From Branchiostoma floridae (Eukaryota > Chordata > Leptocardii > Amphioxiformes > Branchiostomatidae), in the NCBI RefSeq assembly GCF_000003815.2, contig NC_049992.1, positions 13,858,841 through 13,922,840 on the forward strand: DNA of 64,000 nt, read 5' to 3'. The notes beneath the pieces were generated by a model that was not told the DNA's origin, searched no databases, and saw only the letters and a program-made list of their open reading frames with translations. The translations under genes were made by a program, and so were the position numbers. Positions 47,068 through 57,996 of the stretch are shown piece by piece. Position 1 is the stretch's first letter, and each line of letters begins with the position of its first letter.

Positions 47068-48402
47068 TGCAAAATAACTAGCAAAGTATCATTGGTAGTT
47101 CTTGACACATGATAAGTTTGGGGAGATCATGACGACCATGCCTGGTGCTGTTAGGCAGCTGTAACACCATGTTACCTAGTACCTGAGTTCCATGATGATC
47201 CACCATATTCTATAATCATATCTGCAGAATACTGCTGCACATTATTATGTATAAGTAACAATCTCTCAGTGCCACATACTACAGTTCCTCCGTGAGGACT
47301 TAGTGCATGATGTTTGCATATGCTCATATTCTGCGCTGGACGCCTTGTTTCCAACTTATATCCATACGTATTACTGTTATTGTCGCATTCTGGCTCTATT
47401 GATTTCGTACAGTTTAACGTCTACAATTTATAAGCTGTATTTAACAAACAGACCCCTCGAATAATAGGGGGAAGTGCAGAAGTGTATATTTCAGGACTCT
47501 AGATTTTCTATCATACAGTACTATGTCTGTGGCTTAGAAAATGTGTTTTGTATGTTGTTGCCTCTGTAGATGTCCAAGTGTAAATCAAGTTCCGCACAGT
47601 GCTATGATGTAAATGTAACCATATATTACAAACCCCAAAAAATGAAATACTGATCTTTTCATTGTGTTGCTTTTTACAAACATGAGGCCCAAGCCCTTCT
47701 AAAGACCCACAATTTTACAAGACCAGCAAGCTTTGGTGGTTCATAAAGAAAGACTCTAATATAATTTCATTCCACAAACACTTTTCAACACTTCGCATCT
47801 TTCTGTAAGTCAGGAAATAGTCATGTAACAAGTATCAAACATAACTGTGAAGTATATATGATTTTGATCTGAATGAACTAAATGTGAACTTAACTTGAAC
47901 CAGGTAACAAAATACCAAGCCTATACATTCACCATATTGCTGTTGCAAAAGTAGTTGACCCTTCTGATGACATTGTTCCATTCACACATAACTGCAAAAA
48001 CAAATCTTTATCATTATTTCCTCCCTGGTGAAAATCTTTCTCTCTATGTGTAAAAAAGAGCTCAGTGATCAAAAGCATTATGAATCTTTACAGATATGGA
48101 ATCATGAAAACTTGAAAAGCATTTACAGCTTAAGTGATCTTAAAATGCCATACCTGGCTACATAAGCCTCTTAACATGTATGACACAATTGTTTTCTTTA
48201 ATTAACTCATGAGCAATTAAGCAAAACCTACTTTCATCACCATGATATTCTTTGCTGAAATGTCATCACATCTTTATCGAAGGCAGTGTCTATCAGGTTG
48301 TTAAAGTACAAAACTCTATTAAGTCTGTTCTTCATGTAATACCAAATATGTCAATCTGATTTAAAAGATTCCAGAAAAAATAGGAATTCCAAGCAAAAAA
48401 AC

Positions 48403-48423
48403 AATAAACTTTTATACAATAAA
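48403..48423 (+). terminator. Two AATAAA poly(A) signals
   Basis: AATAAA occurs at 48403-48408 and 48418-48423 on the plus strand. These are the clearest signals downstream of the mucin-like gene (stop 47067), implying a 3' UTR of about 1.35 kb that nearly reaches the stop codon of the convergent minus-strand gene at 48463. Confidence 0.45.
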
Positions 48424-48462
48424 CAAGTGAAAACAACATATGTTTTGATCAGAACAGTAAAT

Positions 48463-51400
48463 CTAGAAAAGATCTCCGATTTCATAATACTGATGATCAT
48501 CCCAGTCGTCGGACTCGGATTCTGAGGTATCGGGGAAACTGTGGGCACTGTTCTCATCAACATCACTCTCCGTACGCATCATCTCGTGTCCCGGACTCAG
48601 GCGTGATGGGAAGAGTCGAGCGTTAAGGCACAGGAATCTTTGGTACTCAAAGCACACCGGTGGCAGACAGTAAGCCTCGTGGTCCCAGTATGTAGCCTCC
48701 CCGGGCCCCTCACACAGGGTGTGGATCTGGATACGATCAATGGTACGGTCCGTATTCCTCGGGACAATGACTGCACGCAGTTTGCCCTGGGTAAACACAA
48801 AGGGCAAAAAGTCAGAATGCAATGAGAGATATCTTCGATTGAAATAATACAGAAACCGACATACTATCTATTTACAGGTCTGGCTTTCAAAACAAAGTTC
48901 TCTGCACATTTGCTTAAACTGGACCAAACAAAACCAAAGTACAACATTTTCTTTTTATATTCCACAACAATGTGTACTACACAACAGTGTACAGTATGAT
49001 TCTATAGTATTCTGTAGTATTATTCTATTAATGTAGGCATAAGCATTTGCCCAAATAAACACCTTCCTCCTGTTATTACAAATTGCACTATAATTTATCT
49101 TAATTGAATAATGTTCTTGTTAGAACAGATGATAAGAAAATGTTGTATTTTGGTGTCATAACTTTAAAGTTGAATGATGATAAATCGTTCCAAACATATT
49201 ATGTATTTGAGAAGAGGGCCCTTGTGACATATCAGCAGCACTAGAAGCACTATACTATGGATACTATGCTAACATGATTTGCATTTGAGTGATTTTTTTG
49301 CAAATGATCCTAACGAGTTAGTGGTTAAACCAGTTTTTCTAGTTAGCTGTACTTGTATTGAATTGTTCTGCTAGTTCATTCTAGTGACGCTGAAGAAGAG
49401 TGATGGATGTCACTCAAAACGTTCAGAAGTAAATATCCGTTTTTTATCCAGTTGTAGAGATTGAATTGTGTTTGAATATTGTTTACCTGAAGTCTAACCT
49501 TCATAAACATACCTAGAAGCACTAGTATTTCTTGACTAACCTGATAGCTGACCAGCTGTCCAGACGCAGCCTCTGGCAGCTCCAGCATGTCCTGCTGGCT
49601 CCACCCGCCTGTCTCTGGGCTGTACACACACATACGTGTCATACCCTCATTAACACAGTACAGCTTCCCTCCGTGCGCCCAGGCGTCATTGATGTACATA
49701 CGAGTAGTGATCTTCGTCAACTTGAACCAGTGATCGGTGCTCACGTTGTAGCGGTAAAAGTACTTTGAGCTGACCACATATATGTACTGACCGATACTAG
49801 CAGTGAAAAAGTAGCCACCGAGGTATTCTGGGAAGGGTCTGACAGCAGTCCACTGGTTTAACGTTGGATCGAAACACTCCATTTTGTTTTCGTTATCGTT
49901 TGTGTCTCCGATTAGATAGATCTTGCTGCTGACGTGCGCTAAATCACAGGGGACTTTGTGTTCGTAAAGGGGAGGGGCCTTCTCAATCCAACGGTTGTTG
50001 ACAGAATCGAACATTACAAACCGTCGCTGGAGGTGAGACATGTACACGACATACAGGATGCTTTGCTCAATGTCGACAATGATGGCTGAAGGACACTCGG
50101 TACCCGGGTTTGTCAGCTGGTACATAATCCTTGTCTCTGGGTCATACGCCCCTATGGCCATCGGTCCTCTTCTGGGGCCTTTATACGGATCAATCGGGTC
50201 GGCACCACCAAAAAACACATACATCTCTTTGGCATCCATACCAAGCCTACCCTGACTTGACCCCCTCATGCATAGGCCTGTCTCCCTGATCTCTTTTACT
50301 GCTGGCATGTGAGCGAAGAGATCTGGAACCTTGGAAGGTTGAATGAGATTGAAACGTACAAGACTAGCAGCCTCTTCCAAATAGGCCGTCCTCTCCTCAG
50401 TGTTGTGTTTGATCCATCTACAAGTAGACAAAGTGATGGAGACAAAATTGGTGTTAGTGGCCACAACATACATGTATGAAATTGTGCTCCACACTGGAGC
50501 CAAAAAAGTGCAATATGCAATATGCAAAAACTGCAATATAACTATATCATATTATAATGGCCCACCTCAGCGAACACTGATATGCAGCAAAGATGATGAT
50601 GATATTATAGTAGAACCCTAAACATATGTAGAAAATAGCCATATATATATAACTATAAGTCACTTATTTCCCTGTGCCAATGACATATGTCTGTAAAAGA
50701 GCCCATCTCTACCTAAGGACCAACTGGCCAGTGTGCCTTTTTCCATTCACACAATACTGTCAACAGTCATCACCGGTCTGCATAGACCAGATTTTATTAG
50801 TCACTTGAGTAATCCTTTTTGGCCAGTTTTGAAAGTACTTTTCTTCAACTGGCTTGATATTCTATTGAAAGTTAGCATAGGCCTTTTCTCAAAAAGCACT
50901 GCCTCTGTAGGGGGACTGGAGGCTAATAATTAGTACATATAACGTTAGTTGTATAGAGTATAGTTAGCAAAGTGAGAAGCAGGAGTAGAATTCTCTCTGT
51001 GCAACCCACCTTTATATCAGTCTTAATACTAGATGGAATCTAGACAATAGATCTACCTTTCCACGGTCTGCAGAACTGCAAGTTCATCTTCAATGTCAAG
51101 GTCATCACAGGACAGGATGTCCTTCAGTTCTGATAAAGGGAGTTCCAAAAACTCTTCTGTCTGGGACAGCTGGGCGAACTTGCTGCATATGAAAGCTTTT
51201 GCTGCCTTGAGAAGCTAGGAAAAGAATAATCTAGGTCAGTAATGTACCATCCCTTAATACCAAAAAGACAAAGTTGTTGGTGATCATTCACATAGGTGTA
51301 CTTCGCTCTGGGTACTGTTCTGTATATACATATATCATGTATATTAGCAAGATATGCTGCTGCGCTATGGCTTATAAATGTAAATGGATAATGTCAGTAT

Positions 51401-52417
51401 GATTCTGAAAAGGTGTCTGAAACTTTCTTGGGGACCGTATGTTTTCCCCCCTTTTTAGCAAACCAATGCAGATCTCTACAGTGGCAGAAAAGTACTCGAG
51501 TCAAGGGGTAAAACCTATGGTGAATGGATGGATATTGTTTTGCCTATGAACAGTCCTGCCACTGTAGAGATTTGCTTTGAGATTGCTACTTTGACACATC
51601 TGTATTGGTATTACTTTAAGCCAAGACAATGTCACTTGAAGCATCTTTGCTTACCTCAGTGATGCCATAGGCCTGAGCAAACTGGTAGGATATCATACAG
51701 GTGCTGCTGTCCACCTGGTTCATCATGAACTGTAGACAGGTGCTGCGCACATGCTCCACCTGTAGTAGGTCCGAGGCCAGGTACAACTCCCTGGCATTGG
51801 TCCTGTTGACCTGCACTGTGCCACTATAGGCATAGTTTAGTATCTCCTCCATACAGCTGGCATCGATCTCCTGAAGGGATACTGTCTGCTGCTTGGCCTC
51901 ACTAAAGCCTCCTGTAAACATGCCTGTGATGGGGGTTCACAGAAGAAGAGGGGTAAGTATAATATGTACATCAATACTTCTGCATGCGAATCCTGATTAT
52001 CGTTCAATATGGTTCAAATCTGGTGGCAATGGTTTAATATATATTATAGGTTATTGATTCCAAAGCTTCTGGGTTCTAATACATAGCAGATAAGAGTGCA
52101 AATGTCCCAGATTCCTAGAATTAAGATTAAGACATTGACGTCCAACCAACTTAAGTAGCTGGGTGCAACTTGAGTCGGAGCTTGAGCTCATGAATCATGA
52201 TTCAAATTTGCTTACTTGCGAAGTAAGGCGAGCATGCCACTAGAACCAGGCGATGGCAGGCAAACGAGCGCCCTTCCACCTCCAAATACACATCAGCAAG
52301 GCTTTCACTCTTCCACAGGCTGTGTACACTGGCGAGAAAGCGTCCAGTGTAGCTCTCATCGAGGCTTTTCAGTGATGGGACGCTCGCGGTGGCGTTTTCT
52401 GGGTCGACGGCAGCCAT
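48463..52417 (-). CDS. BTB-BACK-kelch protein, KBTBD2/KBTBD8-like
   Basis: Five exons in order: 52417-52216, 51923-51655, 51214-51057, 50417-49541 and 48786-48463; all phases agree, 609 residues. The start is the ATG in AAGATGGCTGCC; the frame extends upstream only through a non-ATG codon. The BTB domain (about residues 30-135) has LADVYLEVEG, CHRLVLVACSPYF and NYAYSGTVQV. BACK follows (about 150-245; QLSQTEEFLELPLSELKDIL). The kelch-type region contains KBTBD-family RLGMDAKEMYVFF and ECFDPTLNQW. The family recruits substrates to cullin-3 ligase via BTB-BACK; that role is inferred. The last exon adds a LNARLFPSRL end motif like the KBTBD8/KBTBD2 C-terminus and an acidic tail (ESESDDWDD). Exact orthology within the KBTBD group is uncertain. 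Confidence 0.9.
49380..49480 (+). repeat. Interspersed repeat, Penelope-like end with ribozyme-like motif
   Basis: In the last intron of the minus-strand KBTBD gene, the plus strand reads CTGAAGAAG, a short stem (AGTGA and TCACT) and CAAAACGTT, followed by a TATCCAGTTGTAGAG end. I associate this layout with repeats ending in hammerhead-type motifs of Penelope-like elements. Assignment is from memory of pattern, not alignment. Confidence 0.4.
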
Positions 52418-52856
52418 CTTGGACAATCTTTAGTCAACAATGGCTTAGTCCACTATAATATGGGTAAGAGGGCAGTTCTATAAAATAAACAACAAAAGTG
52501 AGCTATCACCATTTGGTTATACATGAGCAAACAACAACAGAATTAATCTCAATATAATTGTTTGAAATATGTATCTTTAGTTTTACTACCTGATATGAAT
52601 TTTGGAATCACACTATTAAACAAAGAACCCTCCTGATGGCAAAGGTATCGTCGAATCATGAAAGGAAGATTTCATTAATTGAAGGTTAGTGCAGTTAAGT
52701 ATAACCTAATTCCATCTTGACTAATTCCTCTCCATATATCCTATATCTAATGCAAATATACTTTACTATAAATTATCAGTGTTTTAATGTATCTTTAACT
52801 TGATTAAGAACATTTTCAAGCTTTCGCGAAACAAGTTTCTTACCCCCATTTTGACA
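52418..52856. promoter_or_regulatory. Shared intergenic promoter of two KBTBD genes
   Basis: 439 bp separate two divergent start codons. Both starts lie in AAGATGGC contexts (minus ATG at 52417; plus second in-frame ATG at 52878, AAGATGGCGG) that match the YY1 site often placed over start codons. The interval is AT-rich, without a TATA box at normal spacing. A bidirectional promoter is inferred. Confidence 0.5.
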
Positions 52857-55827
52857 ATGGTAGAACCAACACGAAAGATGGCGGGTTCGGCTGGAAAATA
52901 CGACTTCAGAATGTCCAAATTTAATTCTGACCACTTTTCTACTTCCTTCGCGTGGTTCAGGACCTTGCGGGAGGAACAGAAGCTGGTGGATGTCGTCCTG
53001 AACGTAAACGGGAAAGATTTCCACTGCCACCGGGCTGTAATGGCGGCATGCAGCCCGTATTTTCACGCGATGTTCACAGGTCAGCTTTTCGTTTTGAGCA
53101 GGCGCATGCACTTGTTATGTGTGTACGTTCGTTTGTTTATGCATGTGTGTTTGTGTGCCATTGTTATGTTTTGACCTAATACTATTGCATACACGTATAC
53201 TGCTTATTCTCCTTGCTGGACTGGATATTCAGTGAGAAGACGATCTTGATTCTTGAATATCTGGATAGTCATTAGAATTCAGAAATACAGTCTGAAATTT
53301 GGATTAAAGGTTCATGAACTTGATGAAGAGAACAAGTTATTAGCTATGAACGTATGTATTTTCAACCCAAAGTTAGATTTATGAAGTATTGTCTTAAACA
53401 GAACATGTACATAAAGTTGCACTGCTATTAATTACCTGTATCATGTTTGATATGTAGAGGCTTACAGCACTTGCTACATTCTCAGTGTACACAGCAGTCC
53501 CAGACTCTACTGGTGTATTGACATTGTTTCATTGTTAAAAGTATGTTTGAATTGAACTCTTATATCCAAAATCCTCTCTCCACACATGTAACACAAAAGG
53601 AAACTTGTCGGAGAGCCGTCAGGAGAAAATCCAGCTACAGGACGATACAGCCGCAGGTGTGAAGGTAGAGGTGGCCGCCATGGAGGAGGTCGTCCACTAC
53701 GCGTACAGCGGGGAGGTCCGTGTTTCCTCCGATAACGTCCAGCAACTCTACGTGGCAGCGGACCTGTTCCAGATAGACTTCATCCTGCAGCACTGTCTAC
53801 AGTACATGGAGGGACAGCTCGACTCCTCCAACTGTTTTGGGATCTTCAGTTTTGCGGACATGTTCGGTGCCCGGAAGCTCAGAGAGAGGAGTCTGAAGTA
53901 CATCTGTAGCAGGTTTGGGGAGGTCTCACGGGAGGAGGAGTTTTTCCAGCTCAGCCCCGGACAACTGTGTGACATTCTCAGCAGCGATGACCTAGCAATA
54001 TCAGTAGGTCTTAGAATCATTTCATGAAATTTGGTACATTGTTGAAGCAATTCATTCAGAATAAAATTAAAAGTTGTTTCAGTTGGTCAAGTTTATTTTA
54101 CATTACACATCATAGAAATTTACATTTTTATTTTACCGTTTACCTTTCTGGTTTTTAAAAGAGTGTTAGTCATAAGGCTTGGTATCACTATCAGTTTCAA
54201 TAGCATCAAACGGTGTTTATTTTGTCCAAACATGTATGTCTATTGAATGATTGGTACTATTATGGCTGGATGTAATCGGGAAATTTTTTTGTGATATACT
54301 TAGGAAGCACTTTAAAGTAGTCCATGATTGATACACAGCAAAGAATGTGTACATCTACTAGTACAATTAATGATATCATGTTGAAAAATGCTCCATTTGA
54401 ATGATGGCGAGGTGACATTTATTGTTGCGTTATGTTGTACAGTATACAAACAGCAGCACTGTTCATAATGTTTGTCAGAACAAGAAGGTTATGTGATATA
54501 ACCTCCTTGGTCAGAACCAAAGTAAACGTACTACATCATGTATGTTACTATAGTATTGTTTCCCTGATGGTTGATATCCATACCAACACGGCCATGTGTT
54601 TTAACAAACCCTTCATGTTACCTGCAGGATGAGATGTCAGTGTGGAGTGCAGTGATCAGCTGGATCATGCACACACCAAACTCCAGGAGAGACAGTCTCG
54701 TGGACGCCCTGACCTGCATACGGCTTCCTCTCCTACGGGACAGCGATGTGGACTGGATCTCGGAGTACATCACTATGTCTCAGCTGGAGCAGGAGGTGGA
54801 TGGACCAATGACATCCATGGACAAGGCTGTGGAGTTCTGGAAGGAGCAGCAGAGTTCTGCTCACCACAGAGTTGGGGAGGCGGAGGAGATGGTGGTCGTG
54901 TTTAAGGCCCGGCAGAGACTCGAGCCTGGCGTTGCCACCGCTGGTCAGACAGACATTGAAGCGGATGAGCTGGCATGTTTTACCAGGGATGGAAGGGTGT
55001 ACAGCACAACTAAACCATGTGTGGGATCCCTCCTGCCACTGGGAGTGGTTTCTTCTCACGAGTGGAGCATCTACGTTTTTGCCTTCCCCGAAACTTCGTA
55101 CCCGTCTTTCCATAAGTACGACTGCATACAGAATGAGTGGACTCAGCTGGCCTCCCCTCCCTCAAGACACGACTACAAGAATCCGTACGTCGCACAAGTG
55201 GGGGATAAAATCTACCTTTTCTTCTCTTCCGGTCAGACAGAAAACATGCACTGCTTTGACACGCGGCTGCAAGAGTGGAGGGTTCTCTCTGTTGTGCCCC
55301 GCGTTGTGTTCACGGACACCATGCTCGCCGTTGTTGACAAGTGCATCTACGCCGTCAGCTGCGAGTTCCTCTTCCGTTACAACTCCATTGGAGAGGAGTG
55401 GACCAAACTGTGGAGCCTGGCCGACTCCGGAGTCACTGTGGACAGAATCCGTGGGGTTGTCGGGGTCAGGAACACCATATACTGCTTATCACAGGACACG
55501 CTGTACGCCTACAGCACAGAGCGTAACCAATGGAGACAGCTAGACACAACGGGAGTTCCAGGTGTGATCACAACAAGCAGTGTGGACTCAGGACCGCACC
55601 TGGTCAGTTTCCTGGGCCACCTTCACGTGTTGGTCGCGTACAAGGGAGTGGCGATAGTCGGGTACAGGTTTAGTGAAGTGGAGAACAAGTGGGAGTTGGC
55701 CCTGCACATTCCATGCACGTATTACATCGGCACACAGTTCCACTGTATCACTGCAAAACTGTTTGCCTCTCGACTTGGAACCGGAGAACTCTTCAAAGAT
55801 CCACTGCATGAGATAGATGGAACATAG
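52857..55827 (+). CDS. BTB-BACK-kelch protein, KBTBD2/KBTBD8-like (paralogue)
   Basis: Three exons, 52857-53079, 53600-54003 and 54628-55827, with consistent phases (608 residues). ATG 52857 has A at -3 and G at +4; an alternative in-frame ATG at 52878 would remove seven residues. BTB (about 30-140) shows LVDVVLNVNGKDFHCHRAVM, SPYFHAMFTG and HYAYSGEVRV. BACK (about 150-255) shows EFFQLSPGQLCDILSSDDL. The kelch-type region includes HRVGEAEEMVVVF, YDCIQNEWTQL and YSTERNQWRQL. It ends with FHCITAKLFASRL, close to the end of its divergent neighbour and of KBTBD8. A cullin-3 adaptor role is inferred from the family. Its introns fall at different codons from the minus-strand paralogue. Confidence 0.9.
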
Positions 55828-56380
55828 ACAGAGAAGTTCAAATCCAAAAAATAGCTTACGTTGGTGCTATTAGACTTCAGCCCACAAAGGATCTATGTCT
55901 AGTTTTCAGAATGTACAGAATAACAATCGTGATTCTGTAGCAAAGTATGTAAAACTGTCATCACCAATCATTGTGTCAAGATGCCTAAAGGCATTGAACA
56001 AGTCTCTCAAGCTTTTTTTTACATACTTGTACTGTGATGTTACTCTGATCAAAGAGCTACAAGGTAGATTTGTGTTTATTTATAAGATTCCATGTAACAT
56101 GTTTGATGATAACGTACACAAAGCTGATATAATATTTTTAGTTTTTCCATGTTAGATTCTACTATGATAAGTAGATATGAGTGAAAAAATAGTTTTGTTA
56201 TAATCTCTATAAAAATGTAACTCATTTATAGTATAAGAGTAAAGGTTGTTTTGATGTCAAAAAGACATTTGTGTTGTCGTACTGTCACAACTCTTTGTAA
56301 TGTTAGATGCAATTCACTCAAGTAGTATAGTCATTCCGCAATACATTTTATATCTTCTAATAAAATGTGTCATGTCTTGG
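55828..56380 (+). other. 3' UTR of the plus-strand KBTBD gene with AATAAA
   Basis: AATAAA at 56359-56364 followed by GT-rich ATGTGTCATGTCTTGG marks a probable cleavage site near 56380. Short frames in this interval are untranslated sequence. Confidence 0.55.
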
Positions 56381-57762
56381 TAAAAAATGCATAAACATCC
56401 TGTGTACTGGCATATTGTTGTCATCTCAGCTTTAGGATATTTTTCATTGTTTTTTTACCTGATAGGGATTAGATGTTGTATTTTTGTACTATTCACGATA
56501 CACTTTATTACCCACTCTTCTCGGTCAAAACCTGCATATCTAAATTCGAAACAAAACATAGAAACACACGCAAAATTTGTCCCATGGTAGATAAAAAAAG
56601 GTACATCGTCTTGTCGATAGAACTGCATATTTTGACAAACAGCGAGGATCAATTTACTGTTATAGCTAATTTCCTAAAACATACCCAAAGTAAAATATTG
56701 TTGGATGAGAAGTTTGAAAGATGATCCTAGAGCACTGTGTGGATGGATGATGGTACCAAGAGAATGAATGACAGTCAAGGTGGAAAAGAAATTATTTGAG
56801 GGGTGATAGGCTAATGTAGGAGCAACATATTTTATCATCAAGGTCAATCGTATAAAATTTCAGAGCATTTACATTTCCATCTCTATCTAATATGTAGTTC
56901 TATTAAACCACACAACGTAAAACATCAATTGCCAAGCTTTATCAAATGTGCGCATCGCTCGATTAACGAAACTTCAAAGATAAGCGTTACCGTGCATGTG
57001 GGCATACATGCCATCTACATGTGGATTTAAACAGAAAAAATTAATTTAATTTGATTGACTTTTAAACAGCTGATGAGCAAGACGATGTAGAACTCCACCA
57101 TTGTGTATCTTGTGTTAATACACACATACATCCACACGTGCGTTTTCCAATATTTGTTTTGCAATCCATGGCATACTAGTATACATTTGCTTCTGTAAGA
57201 TTATTATTATCAAGCTGAATGGACACGTCTACCAGTACCTAGCCTGATTTAATCGCGCTTCTCAGGCCCGTCGTACATTGCCGCGCGTCTACAAGCTCCG
57301 GATAGCGGAGTTTGCGTTACACAGACTAACCAGTACCATCCTCCGCTTCTGTGAACTTTAGTAAGGGTCCGTTTTACCAAGAAAATAACGCGTGAAATCG
57401 TGTACGTTCAAGTGTGTCTCATGGAGTTGTACATAGAAAACTGAATGCAGCTTAGACTGGTGTAGCTTAGATTGATCTAGCTTCGACCTAGCGGCCGATA
57501 ATCAGCGACCCTGTACAAAAATAAATGGCCAGTAAAAGTGTATTATGAGCCAAAAAAAAAAGGCCCAGAGAGCGGCCTGGTACGCTCCGAGTCTACATAC
57601 ATGGACATACTAAAACAACATTGCAGCCTGTTATACCTTGCTGTAAAACTGACTGAATTAAGTTAGTTTTTGTCCTAAAATAGTCACCTTACCATATACA
57701 ACATAACATACTTATCAACAATCGATACACGCCGACTTATCACAAACAAATAAGCCTGTTGG
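56381..57762. other. Intergenic, nothing supported
   Basis: Domain-free frames overlap on both strands at 56387-56724. Otherwise unique AT-rich sequence. Confidence 0.4.
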
Positions 57763-57996
57763 AAGACTGACTAATTTTAATGGTGCGCCGGTACTGCTGC
57801 AGTACTACATCTAATTATTCGACGCGATGCGGTGCGGTGTCCACGCACTCGCGCCCATCCTAACACTTGTGTTGGTGTTTCTCTGTGTGTGTGAAGAGTA
57901 TGAATGCATCGTGAGGGAGAACTGTGTAGGGGTGATGCAGAAAGACTGACTAATTTTAATGGTGCGCCGGTACTGCTGCAGTACTACATCTAATTA
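57763..57996 (+). repeat. Perfect 55-bp direct repeat, 179-bp period
   Basis: The block starting AAGACTGACTAATTTTAATG and ending ACTACATCTAATTA occurs identically at 57763-57817 and 57942-57996. The 124-bp spacer is CpG-rich on its left side and contains a short signal-peptide-like ORF. The exact identity implies a recent duplication or conversion, or selection. Confidence 0.9.
57827..57949 (+). CDS. Candidate 40-residue secreted peptide ORF
   Basis: ATG at 57827 opens MRCGVHALAPILTLVLVFLC, then VCEEYECIVRENCVGVMQKD and TGA. Residues 1-22 look like a signal peptide; the short mature part has two Cys in a C-x5-C spacing. The first direct-repeat copy ends 9 bp before the ATG and the second begins inside the last codons. 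GTGAGG and GTAGGG donor-like sites within it leave open that it is a first exon. Unrecognised. Confidence 0.25.
   Translation: MRCGVHALAPILTLVLVFLCVCEEYECIVRENCVGVMQKD

Noticed and set aside
49376-49540. Continuation of the minus KBTBD frame past 49541 to a stop at 49376
   Set aside because: It reads through a GTTAGT donor into an interspersed repeat; the exon at 48786-48463 joins in phase and supplies the family-like C-terminus.
54872-55543. 223-residue plus frame and other frames over KBTBD exon 3
   Set aside because: Alternate-frame shadows of the GC-rich kelch-encoding exon.
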